Source: Bacillota bacterium
GTDB lineage: Bacteria > Bacillota > Clostridia > Oscillospirales > Oscillospiraceae
Direction: 5' to 3'
NCBI GenBank assembly: GCA_023406225.1
Contig: JAEXWS010000035.1
Span: 1 to 14,705, forward strand
Length of the DNA: 14,705 nt
In this document: positions 1-7,469 of the stretch, one piece after another
Numbering within the stretch: position 1 is the first letter of the stretch
Layout: the number at the start of each line of letters is the position of its first letter
Position numbers and translations under genes: made by a program
Notes under the pieces: model-generated
Seen by the model: only the letters and a program-made list of their open reading frames with translations
Told to the model about the DNA's origin: nothing
The model's database searches: none

Positions 1-590
1 TACCTTACGCCGAGATGAAGCCGCAGCGGCCTTGCACGCAAACGGTGGGATTTGTGGGCTTTGGGCGGATTGCCCGTCAGGCTGCGCAAAAGCTGCATAC
101 GGCGTTTGAAATGAATGTGATCTGCTATGATCCTTTTCTTACTGCGGAGGAGATCGCCGCAGACGGTGGACGGAAGGTGGAGTTGGAGACATTGATGCGG
201 GAATCCGATTTTATCTCCATCAATGTTTCACTGCTGCCCACAACGCGGAATCTCATCGGAGCCAGAGAACTTGCGCTGATGAAGCCCTCGGCCTTTTTGA
301 TCAACTGCTCCAGAGGCGGCATCGTGGATGAAGATGCCCTGCTGGAAATGCTGGAGAGTAAGCGGATCGCCGGTGCGGGACTGGATACTTTCGTGCAGGA
401 GCCGCTTCCCAAAGAGAGTCCCTTCTGCAAGCTGGACAACGTGATCCTGACGCCGCATGCCGCTTGGTATACCGTGGACGCCATGCGGGAGGTGCAGGGC
501 GTTGCCGCTCAGCAGGTGGCGCTGGTGCTGACTGGCCGGGAGCCGACCCGCTGCGTAAATTATGAAGCGGTCAGGAAATATAGAAAATAA
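1..590 (+). CDS. D-2-hydroxyacid dehydrogenase, NAD-binding part (5' end outside window)
   Basis: This is the C-terminal portion of a D-isomer-specific 2-hydroxyacid dehydrogenase, a soluble enzyme that interconverts a 2-hydroxyacid and its 2-oxoacid with NAD(P). The reading frame is open to the left edge (codons from base 3), so the true start and most of the N-terminal catalytic domain are missing; about 195 codons remain of a usual 310-340. Counting from the ATG at 15, the Rossmann motif GFGRIA (residues 15-20) is followed by Asp39 at the end of the second strand, typical of NAD preference. The catalytic triad is visible: Arg100 in NCSRGG, Glu129 in VQEP and His148 in TPHAAW. The last glycine of the dinucleotide motif is Ala, a tolerated change. 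It lies 12 bases before nifJ, so the two are probably co-transcribed. The substrate cannot be told: phosphoglycerate, glyoxylate and lactate enzymes share these motifs. The family call is firm. Confidence 0.93.
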   Translation, partial: PYAEMKPQRPCTQTVGFVGFGRIARQAAQKLHTAFEMNVICYDPFLTAEEIAADGGRKVELETLMRESDFISINVSLLPTTRNLIGARELALMKPSAFLINCSRGGIVDEDALLEMLESKRIAGAGLDTFVQEPLPKESPFCKLDNVILTPHAAWYTVDAMREVQGVAAQQVALVLTGREPTRCVNYEAVRKYRK

Positions 591-602
591 GGAGAGCCCA
601 CG

Positions 603-3600
603 ATGGAAAGAGGAAAAATGAAAACCATGGACGGCAACGAGGCCTGCGCGAGCGTCGCCTATCAGTTCACGGAGGTAGCGGGAATCTATCCCATCACGCC
701 GTCGTCCCCTATGGCGGAGCTGACGGATGAGTGGGCGGCGGCAGGCCGGAAGAACATGTTCGGCCAGCCGGTCAGCCTGGTGGAAATGCAGTCTGAGGCA
801 GGCGCCATCGGCGCGGTCCATGGCGCGCTGGAATCCGGCGCCTTGGCCACCACGTTTACCTCCTCCCAAGGACTGATGCTGATGATTCCGTGCCTGCATA
901 TCATCGCCGGACACCGGCACCCGGGCGTGATGCATGTGGCGGCCCGCAGCGTGGGCACCCATGCCAATTCGATTTTTGGGGATCACCAGGATGTGATGGA
1001 TTGCCGGGCTACGGGAGTTGGCATGTTCTCCACCGGCAGCGTTCAGGAGGTGATGGATCTCGCCGCGGTGGCGCATTTGGCCGCCATCAAAACCGATATC
1101 CCCTTTATCCACTTCTTCGACGGATTTCGGACCTCCCACGAGCTTCAAAAGATCGAGGTCATCGACTTGGACGCGGTAACGAAACTGGTGGACCGGGATG
1201 CGCTGGAGGCATGGCGGGCCAGTGCGATGAACCCGGACCATCCGGTGATCCGGACCACGGTTCAAGGACCTGATGTTTACTTTCAGAACGCCGAGGCAAA
1301 CAATCCCCAGTATGACGCCCTGCCGAACGTGGTGGAGGGATATCTCAAGGAACTCAGCCGGATCACCGGTCGGGAATATCATCTGTTTGATTACTACGGC
1401 GCGCCGGATGCGGAACGAGTCATCGTGGCGATGGGCTCTGTCAGCGAGACCGCGCGGGAGGTCGTGGACTACCTGACCGCTCGGGGCGAAAAGGTGGGCT
1501 ATCTCCAGATCCATCTGTACCGTCCGTTTTCTGCGGCCCATTTCCTGCAAGCTCTGCCTCCCACGGTGAAAAAGCTCTCTGTGCTGGACCGTTCCCGAGA
1601 GCCGGGGAGCTTGGGGGAGCCGGTTTATCTGGATGTGGTGGCGGCCTATGCAAACAGGAAAGATGCCCCTGTCATCTATGGCGGACGCTACGGACTCAGT
1701 TCCAAGGATGTGGATCCGGCGCAAATCAAGGCTGTGTTCGATAACATGGCCGCAGAAACGCCAAAGACACGGTTCACCATTGGCATTGTGGACGATGTGA
1801 CGCACCTATCCCTGGATTCCAGCGCTCCCCTCAAAACAGATTCAGAGAGCACGATTTCCTGTAAGTTTTGGGGTTTGGGCGGGGATGGCACCGTGGGCGC
1901 CAACAAAAACTCCGCCAAAATCATCGGCGATCACACAGAGATGTATACCCAGGCCTATTTTGAGTACGACACAAAGAAGTCTTTTGGCATCACCAAGTCC
2001 CATCTGCGGTTCAGCCATACGCCTATCCGTTCTACATATCTTGTAAAAAAGAACGCAGACTTCATCGCCTGCCACAACCAGTCCTATCTGGATAAGTACG
2101 ATATGATCCACGAACTGAAGCCCGGCGGCACGTTCCTGCTGAACTGCGCCTGGACGGAAGCGGAGCTGGAGGAGCGTGTGCCCGCCAAGGTGAAGCGTTA
2201 CATGGCGGAAAACGACGTCCGGTTCTACATCGTGGACGCCAACCGCATCGCCAACGACTTGGGCTTAGGCGATAAATCCAGCATGATCTTGCAGGCGGCT
2301 TTCTTCAATCTGGCAAAGGTGATCCCGGTGGAGGACGCCGTGGGATATATGAAGGAAGCAGCCAAAAAGACCTTTGCAAAAAAAGGTGAAAAGATTGTAA
2401 ATATGAATCTGGCCGCCGTGGATGCGGGCATCCACAGTCCAATCCGGGTCCGGATCCCGGATGCCTGGAAGCATGCCGGGGACCCGGAAAAAGACCTGAA
2501 CGGTCTGCCGAAAATGATTCGGGAGATCGTCATGCCCATCAACGCCCAACGGGGCGACGATCTTCCTGTGAGTGCGTTTGTTGGACATGAGGGCGGCACG
2601 TTCAGTATGGGTACCTCCGTCTATGAGAAGAGAGGGATCGCAACGCACATCCCGGTATGGGACCCCCGGAAATGCATCCAGTGCAACCGCTGCGCCTATG
2701 TCTGTCCGCATGCCGCTATCCGTCCCTATCTGCTGGATGAGGCGGAGACGGCCAATGCGCCGGAGGGATTTCAGACGCTTCCTGCGACCGGTGCCAAAGC
2801 GTATCGCTTCACGCTGCAGGTCAGTACGCTGGACTGCACCGGGTGCGGGAGCTGCGCGGCCTCCTGCCCGGCCAAGGAACCGGCGCTGACCATGACGCCG
2901 GCGGCCGGACTGCTGGAAAAGACGGATAATTGGCAATATGCCCTGACGGTATCTGACAAGGGAGATGTGTTTAAACCCGAGACAGTGAAGGGCAGTCAGT
3001 TCCGGCTGCCGCTGCTGGAATTTTCCGGCGCCTGCGCGGGCTGCGGCCAGACGCCCTACGCCAAGCTGATCACCCAGCTTTACGGCGACAAGGCCTACTG
3101 GGTCAATGCCATCGGCTGTTCCATGGCATGGAGCGCTGCAATGCCCTCCTTCCCGTACACGACGAATCCGCAGGGAAAGGGCCCCAGTTATGTCTGTTCG
3201 CTGTTTGAAAATCAGGCGGAGTGCGGCTTGGGTATGGCCATCGGTGTACGGCAGCGCCGTCAGGAGGTTCGGATCCAGGCGAAAAAGCTGGCGGAGCTGG
3301 TCCCGGATACGCCGCTGGAGCGCGCCATTTGGGATTGGCTGGAACACTTTGACGAGCTGCGTGGCTGCGATGCTCCCAGCCAGGCTCTGGAGGAGGCGCT
3401 GGCCTGCGCGGATTTGAGCGGACAGGCCAAGGAGCTGGCGGAGGAGATGCTGCGCCACCGGGATCACTTTACCAAGAAGGTCCTTTGGATGTTCGGCGGA
3501 GACGGCTGGGCCTATGATATCGGATTTGGCGGACTGGATCATGTGATCGCGTCCGGCGAGGATGTGAACATCTTTGTGGTGGATACCCAGGTCTACTCCA

Positions 3601-4124
3601 ACACCGGCGGTCAGGCATCCAAGGCGACGCCGCTGGGGGCCTCCGCCAAGTTCGCGGCGGCGGGTAAGCGGACCCAGCGCAAGGATCTGGGGCGGCAGAT
3701 GATGACATACGGCGATGTATATGTGGCGCAGGTAGCCATGGGTGCGGATCCCAACCAACTGGTGAAAGCTGTATCCGAGGCCGTGGCCTATCCGGGCCCC
3801 TCTATCGTCATCGCCTATACGCCCTGTATTGCCCACGGCATCCGCAGCGGCATGAGCTGTGTCCAGGAGGAGATGAAGAAGGCCGTGGAATCCGGCTTCT
3901 GGACGCTTTACCGTTACAATCCTCTGGAGAAGGAACATCCGCTTACGATCGACTCCAGGGAGCCGACTGGAGATTATAGGGATTTCCTGCGTGGCGAGAC
4001 ACGCTTTGCCGCCTTGGAGGCCAGGTTCCCGGAGGTGGCGCAGCAGTTGTTCGATCAGGCGGAGCAGACTGTGAAGGAGCGGTATGCGGAGTTTTTAAAG
4101 CTGGAAGATTGCATGAAACGCTGA
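603..4124 (+). CDS. nifJ: pyruvate:ferredoxin (flavodoxin) oxidoreductase, single-chain
   Basis: This cytoplasmic enzyme converts pyruvate and CoA to acetyl-CoA and CO2 and reduces ferredoxin. At 1173 residues it has the normal single-chain length. In order: the pyrimidine-binding domain with YPITPSSPMAE (about residues 29-39), the gamma-type domain around 420-600, a two-cluster ferredoxin domain (Cys691/694/697/701 and Cys745/748/751/755), then the thiamine-diphosphate domain with the proximal-cluster cysteines 811, 814, 839 and 1075 and the GGDGWAYDIG motif at 965. Residues I recall from the Desulfovibrio africanus structure are present with a small offset: Thr32, Arg115 and Asn1000 (substrate contacts) and Glu65 (thiamine activation). 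This argues for pyruvate or a close analogue as substrate. GGAG lies about 10 bases before ATG 603; ATG 618 is an alternative start with a poorer site. The surrounding hydroxyacid dehydrogenase and transporter genes suggest a catabolic rather than a nitrogen-fixation role; no nif gene is seen. Confidence 0.97.
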   Translation: MERGKMKTMDGNEACASVAYQFTEVAGIYPITPSSPMAELTDEWAAAGRKNMFGQPVSLVEMQSEAGAIGAVHGALESGALATTFTSSQGLMLMIPCLHIIAGHRHPGVMHVAARSVGTHANSIFGDHQDVMDCRATGVGMFSTGSVQEVMDLAAVAHLAAIKTDIPFIHFFDGFRTSHELQKIEVIDLDAVTKLVDRDALEAWRASAMNPDHPVIRTTVQGPDVYFQNAEANNPQYDALPNVVEGYLKELSRITGREYHLFDYYGAPDAERVIVAMGSVSETAREVVDYLTARGEKVGYLQIHLYRPFSAAHFLQALPPTVKKLSVLDRSREPGSLGEPVYLDVVAAYANRKDAPVIYGGRYGLSSKDVDPAQIKAVFDNMAAETPKTRFTIGIVDDVTHLSLDSSAPLKTDSESTISCKFWGLGGDGTVGANKNSAKIIGDHTEMYTQAYFEYDTKKSFGITKSHLRFSHTPIRSTYLVKKNADFIACHNQSYLDKYDMIHELKPGGTFLLNCAWTEAELEERVPAKVKRYMAENDVRFYIVDANRIANDLGLGDKSSMILQAAFFNLAKVIPVEDAVGYMKEAAKKTFAKKGEKIVNMNLAAVDAGIHSPIRVRIPDAWKHAGDPEKDLNGLPKMIREIVMPINAQRGDDLPVSAFVGHEGGTFSMGTSVYEKRGIATHIPVWDPRKCIQCNRCAYVCPHAAIRPYLLDEAETANAPEGFQTLPATGAKAYRFTLQVSTLDCTGCGSCAASCPAKEPALTMTPAAGLLEKTDNWQYALTVSDKGDVFKPETVKGSQFRLPLLEFSGACAGCGQTPYAKLITQLYGDKAYWVNAIGCSMAWSAAMPSFPYTTNPQGKGPSYVCSLFENQAECGLGMAIGVRQRRQEVRIQAKKLAELVPDTPLERAIWDWLEHFDELRGCDAPSQALEEALACADLSGQAKELAEEMLRHRDHFTKKVLWMFGGDGWAYDIGFGGLDHVIASGEDVNIFVVDTQVYSNTGGQASKATPLGASAKFAAAGKRTQRKDLGRQMMTYGDVYVAQVAMGADPNQLVKAVSEAVAYPGPSIVIAYTPCIAHGIRSGMSCVQEEMKKAVESGFWTLYRYNPLEKEHPLTIDSREPTGDYRDFLRGETRFAALEARFPEVAQQLFDQAEQTVKERYAEFLKLEDCMKR

Positions 4125-4183
4125 ACGGCGCCTGCACTTGACCGCTTTGAAAAATAAACTATATAGAATTAGGAGGAACAGAC

Positions 4184-5248
4184 ATGAAAACGAAGAAGGT
4201 TCTCAGCGCGATCCTGGCACTGACCATGGTCTTGGCACTGCTCTCCGGCTGTGGGGGCGACCCAGCGGCAAAGGAACCCGCTGCGAACGGTTCCGAATCC
4301 CCAAAGACGGGAAACGACTATCCCAATCGCTCTATAACGCTGGTGGTTCCCTTTGATGCAGGCGGGGCCACGGATCTGATCGCCCGTGCCATGCAGCCGA
4401 AGATGGAGGAGTATCTGGGTACCACCATCGCGGTGCAGAATATGTCAGGCGGAAGCACGGCCGTCGGAAATCAATTTGTGTTGGATGCTGATCCCGACGG
4501 TTATACACTGGTGTTCCAGGCAACAGAAATCGCCAATATCTGGACAATGAATCAAAGTGACATCACATACCGTGACTTCTCCTATGTGGGTATGGCCGCC
4601 GCAGTGCCCGGCATTCTGGTGGTTCATCCCGACTCGCCCCTTAATACACTTGAAGACTTGGCGGCGGCGATCAAGAATGAGCAGCTGACAGTGGGTGTCT
4701 GCGGTGGAGGATGTGCCTGGACGTTGACGATGGGCCTGTTCGTGGACAGCGTGGGAGGAATTTCTCCTGAGTACATTGCGATGGGAAGCGGCAAGAACGC
4801 CGCGATCGCTGCTATGAAAGGCGAAGTTGACGTGGGTTCCTGCGGGATTCCAGAAGTTATTGAACTGCTGCAGGGCGGCGAGTTGAAGGCACTGGGCGGC
4901 TTTACCGCGGAAGATGTGGAGATCGAGGGTTATGGTACGGTTTCCTCTATTGCCAAGACCTGCCCTGATTTGGCGGGCTTCCTGCCATATGGCGGATTTG
5001 TTGGTATGGCGGCGCCAAACGACGTACCCCAGGAAATCGTGGACAAGCTCTGTGAGGCGTTTGCCTATGCCTGGGAGGATGCGGAGTTCCAGAATTATCT
5101 GGAGAGCAGCTATTTCGTACCTCTGGGTACTACAGGAAAAGATGCCCAGGAGTATGTCGCTATGCGTGAATCCCTGAATGCCTCGCTGTTGTGGGATCTG
5201 GGGATCGGCCAACGCGACCCGGCAGAAAAGGGCATCAAGCACTATTGA
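4184..5248 (+). CDS. tctC: tripartite tricarboxylate transporter substrate-binding lipoprotein (TctC/Bug family)
   Basis: This is the extracellular binding protein of a TTT-family secondary transporter, which captures a carboxylate and hands it to TctAB. It is 354 residues long. A lipoprotein signal (positively charged KTKK, hydrophobic stretch, lipobox LLSGC with Cys23) is followed by a low-complexity tether to about residue 45. The mature fold starts with YPNRSITLVVPFDAGGATD; the VPFDAGGATD loop (55-64) is the family's carboxylate-binding loop, and DPDGYTL (103-109) is also typical. Unusually, the second ligand loop reads GVCGGGCAW (171-179), with two cysteines where family members usually carry small residues and a histidine nearby. 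AGGAGG at 4171-4176 sits 7 bases before the ATG. It follows nifJ by 59 bases with no terminator, and tctB and tctA follow. The substrate is unknown; in related systems it is a di- or tricarboxylate or aromatic acid. Confidence 0.93.
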   Translation: MKTKKVLSAILALTMVLALLSGCGGDPAAKEPAANGSESPKTGNDYPNRSITLVVPFDAGGATDLIARAMQPKMEEYLGTTIAVQNMSGGSTAVGNQFVLDADPDGYTLVFQATEIANIWTMNQSDITYRDFSYVGMAAAVPGILVVHPDSPLNTLEDLAAAIKNEQLTVGVCGGGCAWTLTMGLFVDSVGGISPEYIAMGSGKNAAIAAMKGEVDVGSCGIPEVIELLQGGELKALGGFTAEDVEIEGYGTVSSIAKTCPDLAGFLPYGGFVGMAAPNDVPQEIVDKLCEAFAYAWEDAEFQNYLESSYFVPLGTTGKDAQEYVAMRESLNASLLWDLGIGQRDPAEKGIKHY

Positions 5249-5310
5249 TTCTCCCTGCCCCAACGGGTAATTGTGCGGAAGACATTGGCTGTTTCATTGA
5301 CTGGACGGAT

Positions 5311-5344
5311 CTCCGGCGCTGCGGGCTCACTTGCGGCGCCGGAG
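5311..5344 (+). promoter_or_regulatory. intercistronic RNA hairpin between tctC and tctB
   Basis: CTCCGGCGC at 5311-5319 is a perfect inverted repeat of GCGCCGGAG at 5336-5344. The intervening bases can extend the stem to about 15 pairs, with three wobble pairs, closing on a CTCA loop. No T-tract follows, so it is not a standard terminator. By analogy with other binding-protein transporter operons, it probably protects the upstream tctC message from 3' decay or slows downstream transcription, so that the binding protein outnumbers the membrane subunits. The hairpin is seen in the sequence; its role is inferred. Confidence 0.6.
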
Positions 5345-5380
5345 ACGCCGTACGAACTCTGCGCCTGCAATGCGTTTTGT

Positions 5381-5386
5381 AAGGAG
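5381..5386 (+). promoter_or_regulatory. ribosome binding site that fixes the tctB start
   Basis: AAGGAG lies 7 bases before ATG 5394. The same frame has an earlier ATG at 5331, but that one falls inside the hairpin, has no purine-rich site and would add an Arg-rich leader before the first membrane helix. The start at 5394 is therefore preferred. Confidence 0.75.
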
Positions 5387-5393
5387 ACACATC

Positions 5394-5903
5394 ATGAGAA
5401 AATCGATCGTCATATTTGAAACGGTGGTGGCGGGAGCATCCGTCGTGCTGTGGAGCATTATGTTGATACTGTCCTTAAATATCACTTATCCCACGAACAT
5501 GAGATTTTTGACCGGCGGTGGTGCGTTTCCGTTCCTCCTCTGTGCAATCCTCATTGTTCTTAACCTCATATGGATTATCAACAACATCCCGCTTCTTCGC
5601 AACGGGACGGATACACCCGCTGAGCCGCCTCTGTTGACCTATCTTTTTGGAACAAAGCGGCAGTTCCGCCGGTTGCTGCTGATTGCCCTGCTGGTCCTGC
5701 TATATGTGTTCGCGCTGATCCCGTTGGCGGGGATGATTCACCCCACTTATGGATTTGCCATTGCCACTTTGATCTATCTTGTCGTTTCTATCAAAATGTT
5801 CGGGAATCTGAATTGGCCCAAGACTTTGTTGGTCAGTGCCGCTGCCACCGGTTTGGTATTCTTTGCCATGAATAATATGCTGATGCTTCCGATGCCGAAA
5901 TAA
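5394..5903 (+). CDS. tctB: tripartite tricarboxylate transporter small membrane subunit (TctB family)
   Basis: This 169-residue, very hydrophobic protein is the small integral membrane subunit of the TTT transporter; it partners the large TctA permease and is poorly conserved in sequence across the family. Hydrophobic segments are at about residues 8-30, 43-65, 94-115 and 119-134, with a last one at 143-162. A charged loop (about 66-93, ending in KRQFRR) separates the first pair from the rest, the usual TctB layout of four to five helices. The call rests on size, topology and its position between tctC and tctA more than on motifs. The stop codon overlaps the tctA ribosome site (TAAGGAGG), so the two are probably translationally coupled. 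The tctC-tctB gap is 145 bases, wide for this operon, and holds the hairpin at 5311-5344. Confidence 0.88.
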   Translation: MRKSIVIFETVVAGASVVLWSIMLILSLNITYPTNMRFLTGGGAFPFLLCAILIVLNLIWIINNIPLLRNGTDTPAEPPLLTYLFGTKRQFRRLLLIALLVLLYVFALIPLAGMIHPTYGFAIATLIYLVVSIKMFGNLNWPKTLLVSAAATGLVFFAMNNMLMLPMPK

Positions 5904-5919
5904 GGAGGAACTATCCATT

Positions 5920-7431
5920 ATGAGTGTAGATATCATTGATCTGTCCTCCCTGTTTAATATTGATACGATTTTGTTCATTTTAATCGGGACGTTTGCGGGC
6001 ATCGTTATCGGAGCGCTTCCGGGACTGACTGCAACCATGGCGGTTTCCCTCATGGTGTCTCTGACCTACGGGATGGAGGCGCGGAATGCGCTGGCCATCC
6101 TGATCGCTCTGTATCTGGGCGGCATTTACGGAGGCTCTCGTTCCGCGATTTTGCTGAATGTGCCGGGCACGCCCTCCTCCGCTGCCACCGCATTGGAGGG
6201 CTTTCCGCTGACGCAGCGGGGCGAGGGATCAAAGACGGGCATTGTGGCCACCACCTTTTCTGCGGTCGGGGCGCTGGTGGGTCTGGTTTTTCTGGCCTGC
6301 GCCACCAATGCCATTGCCCGGTTTGCTTTGAAATTTGGAAGCTGGGAATATTTCTGGCTGGCGATGTTTGGCATTCTTATCTCTGGAAATATTGCGGGCG
6401 CCAAACCTTATAAAGGTTTTATTGCCGGTATGATGGGATTGTTTTTCTCTACGATCGGCATGGATCCGCTTCACGGCGCACTGCGTTTCACTTTTGGTTC
6501 CACCAATTTGCTGGCGGGTATCAATTTGGTCCCGGCTATGATCGGCCTGTTCGGCCTTGCGGAGGTGTTTTGCTCCATTGCCGACCCTGATTCCCATCTG
6601 ATTCAGGGCGCTGAAAAGAAAGAGACGTTCCACGATTTGATGAGAGAAGTAAAGGAGAGCTTTGTGATGCTGAAACAGCATTTCCGCTTGTTCCTGACTT
6701 CCAGTGTCATTGGCACTTTGATCGGCGCCCTGCCCGGTGTGGGGCCGGATATTGCGTCCTGGGTTTCCTATGACGCGGCCAAGCGGTCCAGTAAACACAA
6801 GGAACTGTTCGGCCACGGCAGCTATGAAGGCGTGATCGCCTCTGAAACCGCCAACAATGCGGCTACCAGCGGCGTATTTATTCCATTGCTGACACTTGGG
6901 ATCCCGGGCTGTTCCGTTTCAGCAATTATTCTGGGCGCCATCCAGCTCCATGGATATCGTCCCGGCCCCACATTCTTTTTTGAAAGCCCTAACTTCGTAT
7001 ATTTCGTTTGCGGCGCGCTGCTGATTGTGAACGTTGTGATGTGGTTTGAGGGGATCGCTCTGACGCCCATCATCACCAAGGTCTTGAAGGCCAATACAGG
7101 CGTTATCATGTCTATTGTGGTTGTGTTCACCGTGGTTGGGTCCTATGCCATCAATGTTCGGGCATTTGATATCAAGGTGATGGTGGCCTTTGGTTTCCTG
7201 GGCTATTTCCTGCGTAAACTGAACATTCCATCTGCGCCCATGGCGCTTGGCATCATCCTGGGAGGTATGGCGGACACCAACTTCCGGCGGGGCGTTCTGG
7301 CTGGGAAATATAACTTTGCTCCCTTCTTCACACGCCCCATCTCCGCAGTTCTTGTGATATGCTTGGTTTTGGTTTTGATTTGGCCGCTGATTCGCAAGAT
7401 GCGCGAGAGAAGGCATCCCGGTGGGAACTGA
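5920..7431 (+). CDS. tctA: tripartite tricarboxylate transporter permease (TctA family)
   Basis: This 503-residue polytopic membrane protein is the transport channel of the TTT system; in this family uptake is driven by an ion gradient rather than by ATP. The family's internal duplication is plain: GALPGLTATM (residues 31-40) in the first half and GALPGVGPDI near residue 270 in the second, each followed by a helix and a small-residue-rich loop (NVPGTPSSAATALEGFP near 85-101; ETANNAATSGVFIPLLTLGIPG near 309-330, given here only by its ends ETANN and GIPG). About twelve hydrophobic segments are visible, and the C-terminus is short and basic. AGGAGG at 5903-5908 overlaps the tctB stop. The gene is full length. 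It completes a binding protein, small subunit, large subunit set in the order CBA. The substrate is not evident from sequence; the neighbours suggest a hydroxy- or oxo-carboxylate. Confidence 0.95.
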   Translation: MSVDIIDLSSLFNIDTILFILIGTFAGIVIGALPGLTATMAVSLMVSLTYGMEARNALAILIALYLGGIYGGSRSAILLNVPGTPSSAATALEGFPLTQRGEGSKTGIVATTFSAVGALVGLVFLACATNAIARFALKFGSWEYFWLAMFGILISGNIAGAKPYKGFIAGMMGLFFSTIGMDPLHGALRFTFGSTNLLAGINLVPAMIGLFGLAEVFCSIADPDSHLIQGAEKKETFHDLMREVKESFVMLKQHFRLFLTSSVIGTLIGALPGVGPDIASWVSYDAAKRSSKHKELFGHGSYEGVIASETANNAATSGVFIPLLTLGIPGCSVSAIILGAIQLHGYRPGPTFFFESPNFVYFVCGALLIVNVVMWFEGIALTPIITKVLKANTGVIMSIVVVFTVVGSYAINVRAFDIKVMVAFGFLGYFLRKLNIPSAPMALGIILGGMADTNFRRGVLAGKYNFAPFFTRPISAVLVICLVLVLIWPLIRKMRERRHPGGN

Positions 7432-7469
7432 CGGTGCGGTTTGCAAAGGTCATATGAAAGGCGGACGAT

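Noticed and set aside
228..3938. Long minus-strand frames (228-1805 and 2265-3938) opposite the dehydrogenase and nifJ
   Set aside because: They are shadows of strongly motif-supported genes and contain no recognisable domain.
4138..4167. Promoter-like TTGACC with TATAGA 18 bases later, before tctC
   Set aside because: Transcription would begin at about 4172-4174, inside the tctC ribosome site (4171-4176), leaving little or no leader. I treat tctC as co-transcribed with nifJ, although a secondary start cannot be excluded.
5331..5393. Upstream ATG at 5331 extending tctB by 21 residues
   Set aside because: It lacks a ribosome site, lies within a stable hairpin and encodes an Arg run; ATG 5394 has AAGGAG at correct spacing.
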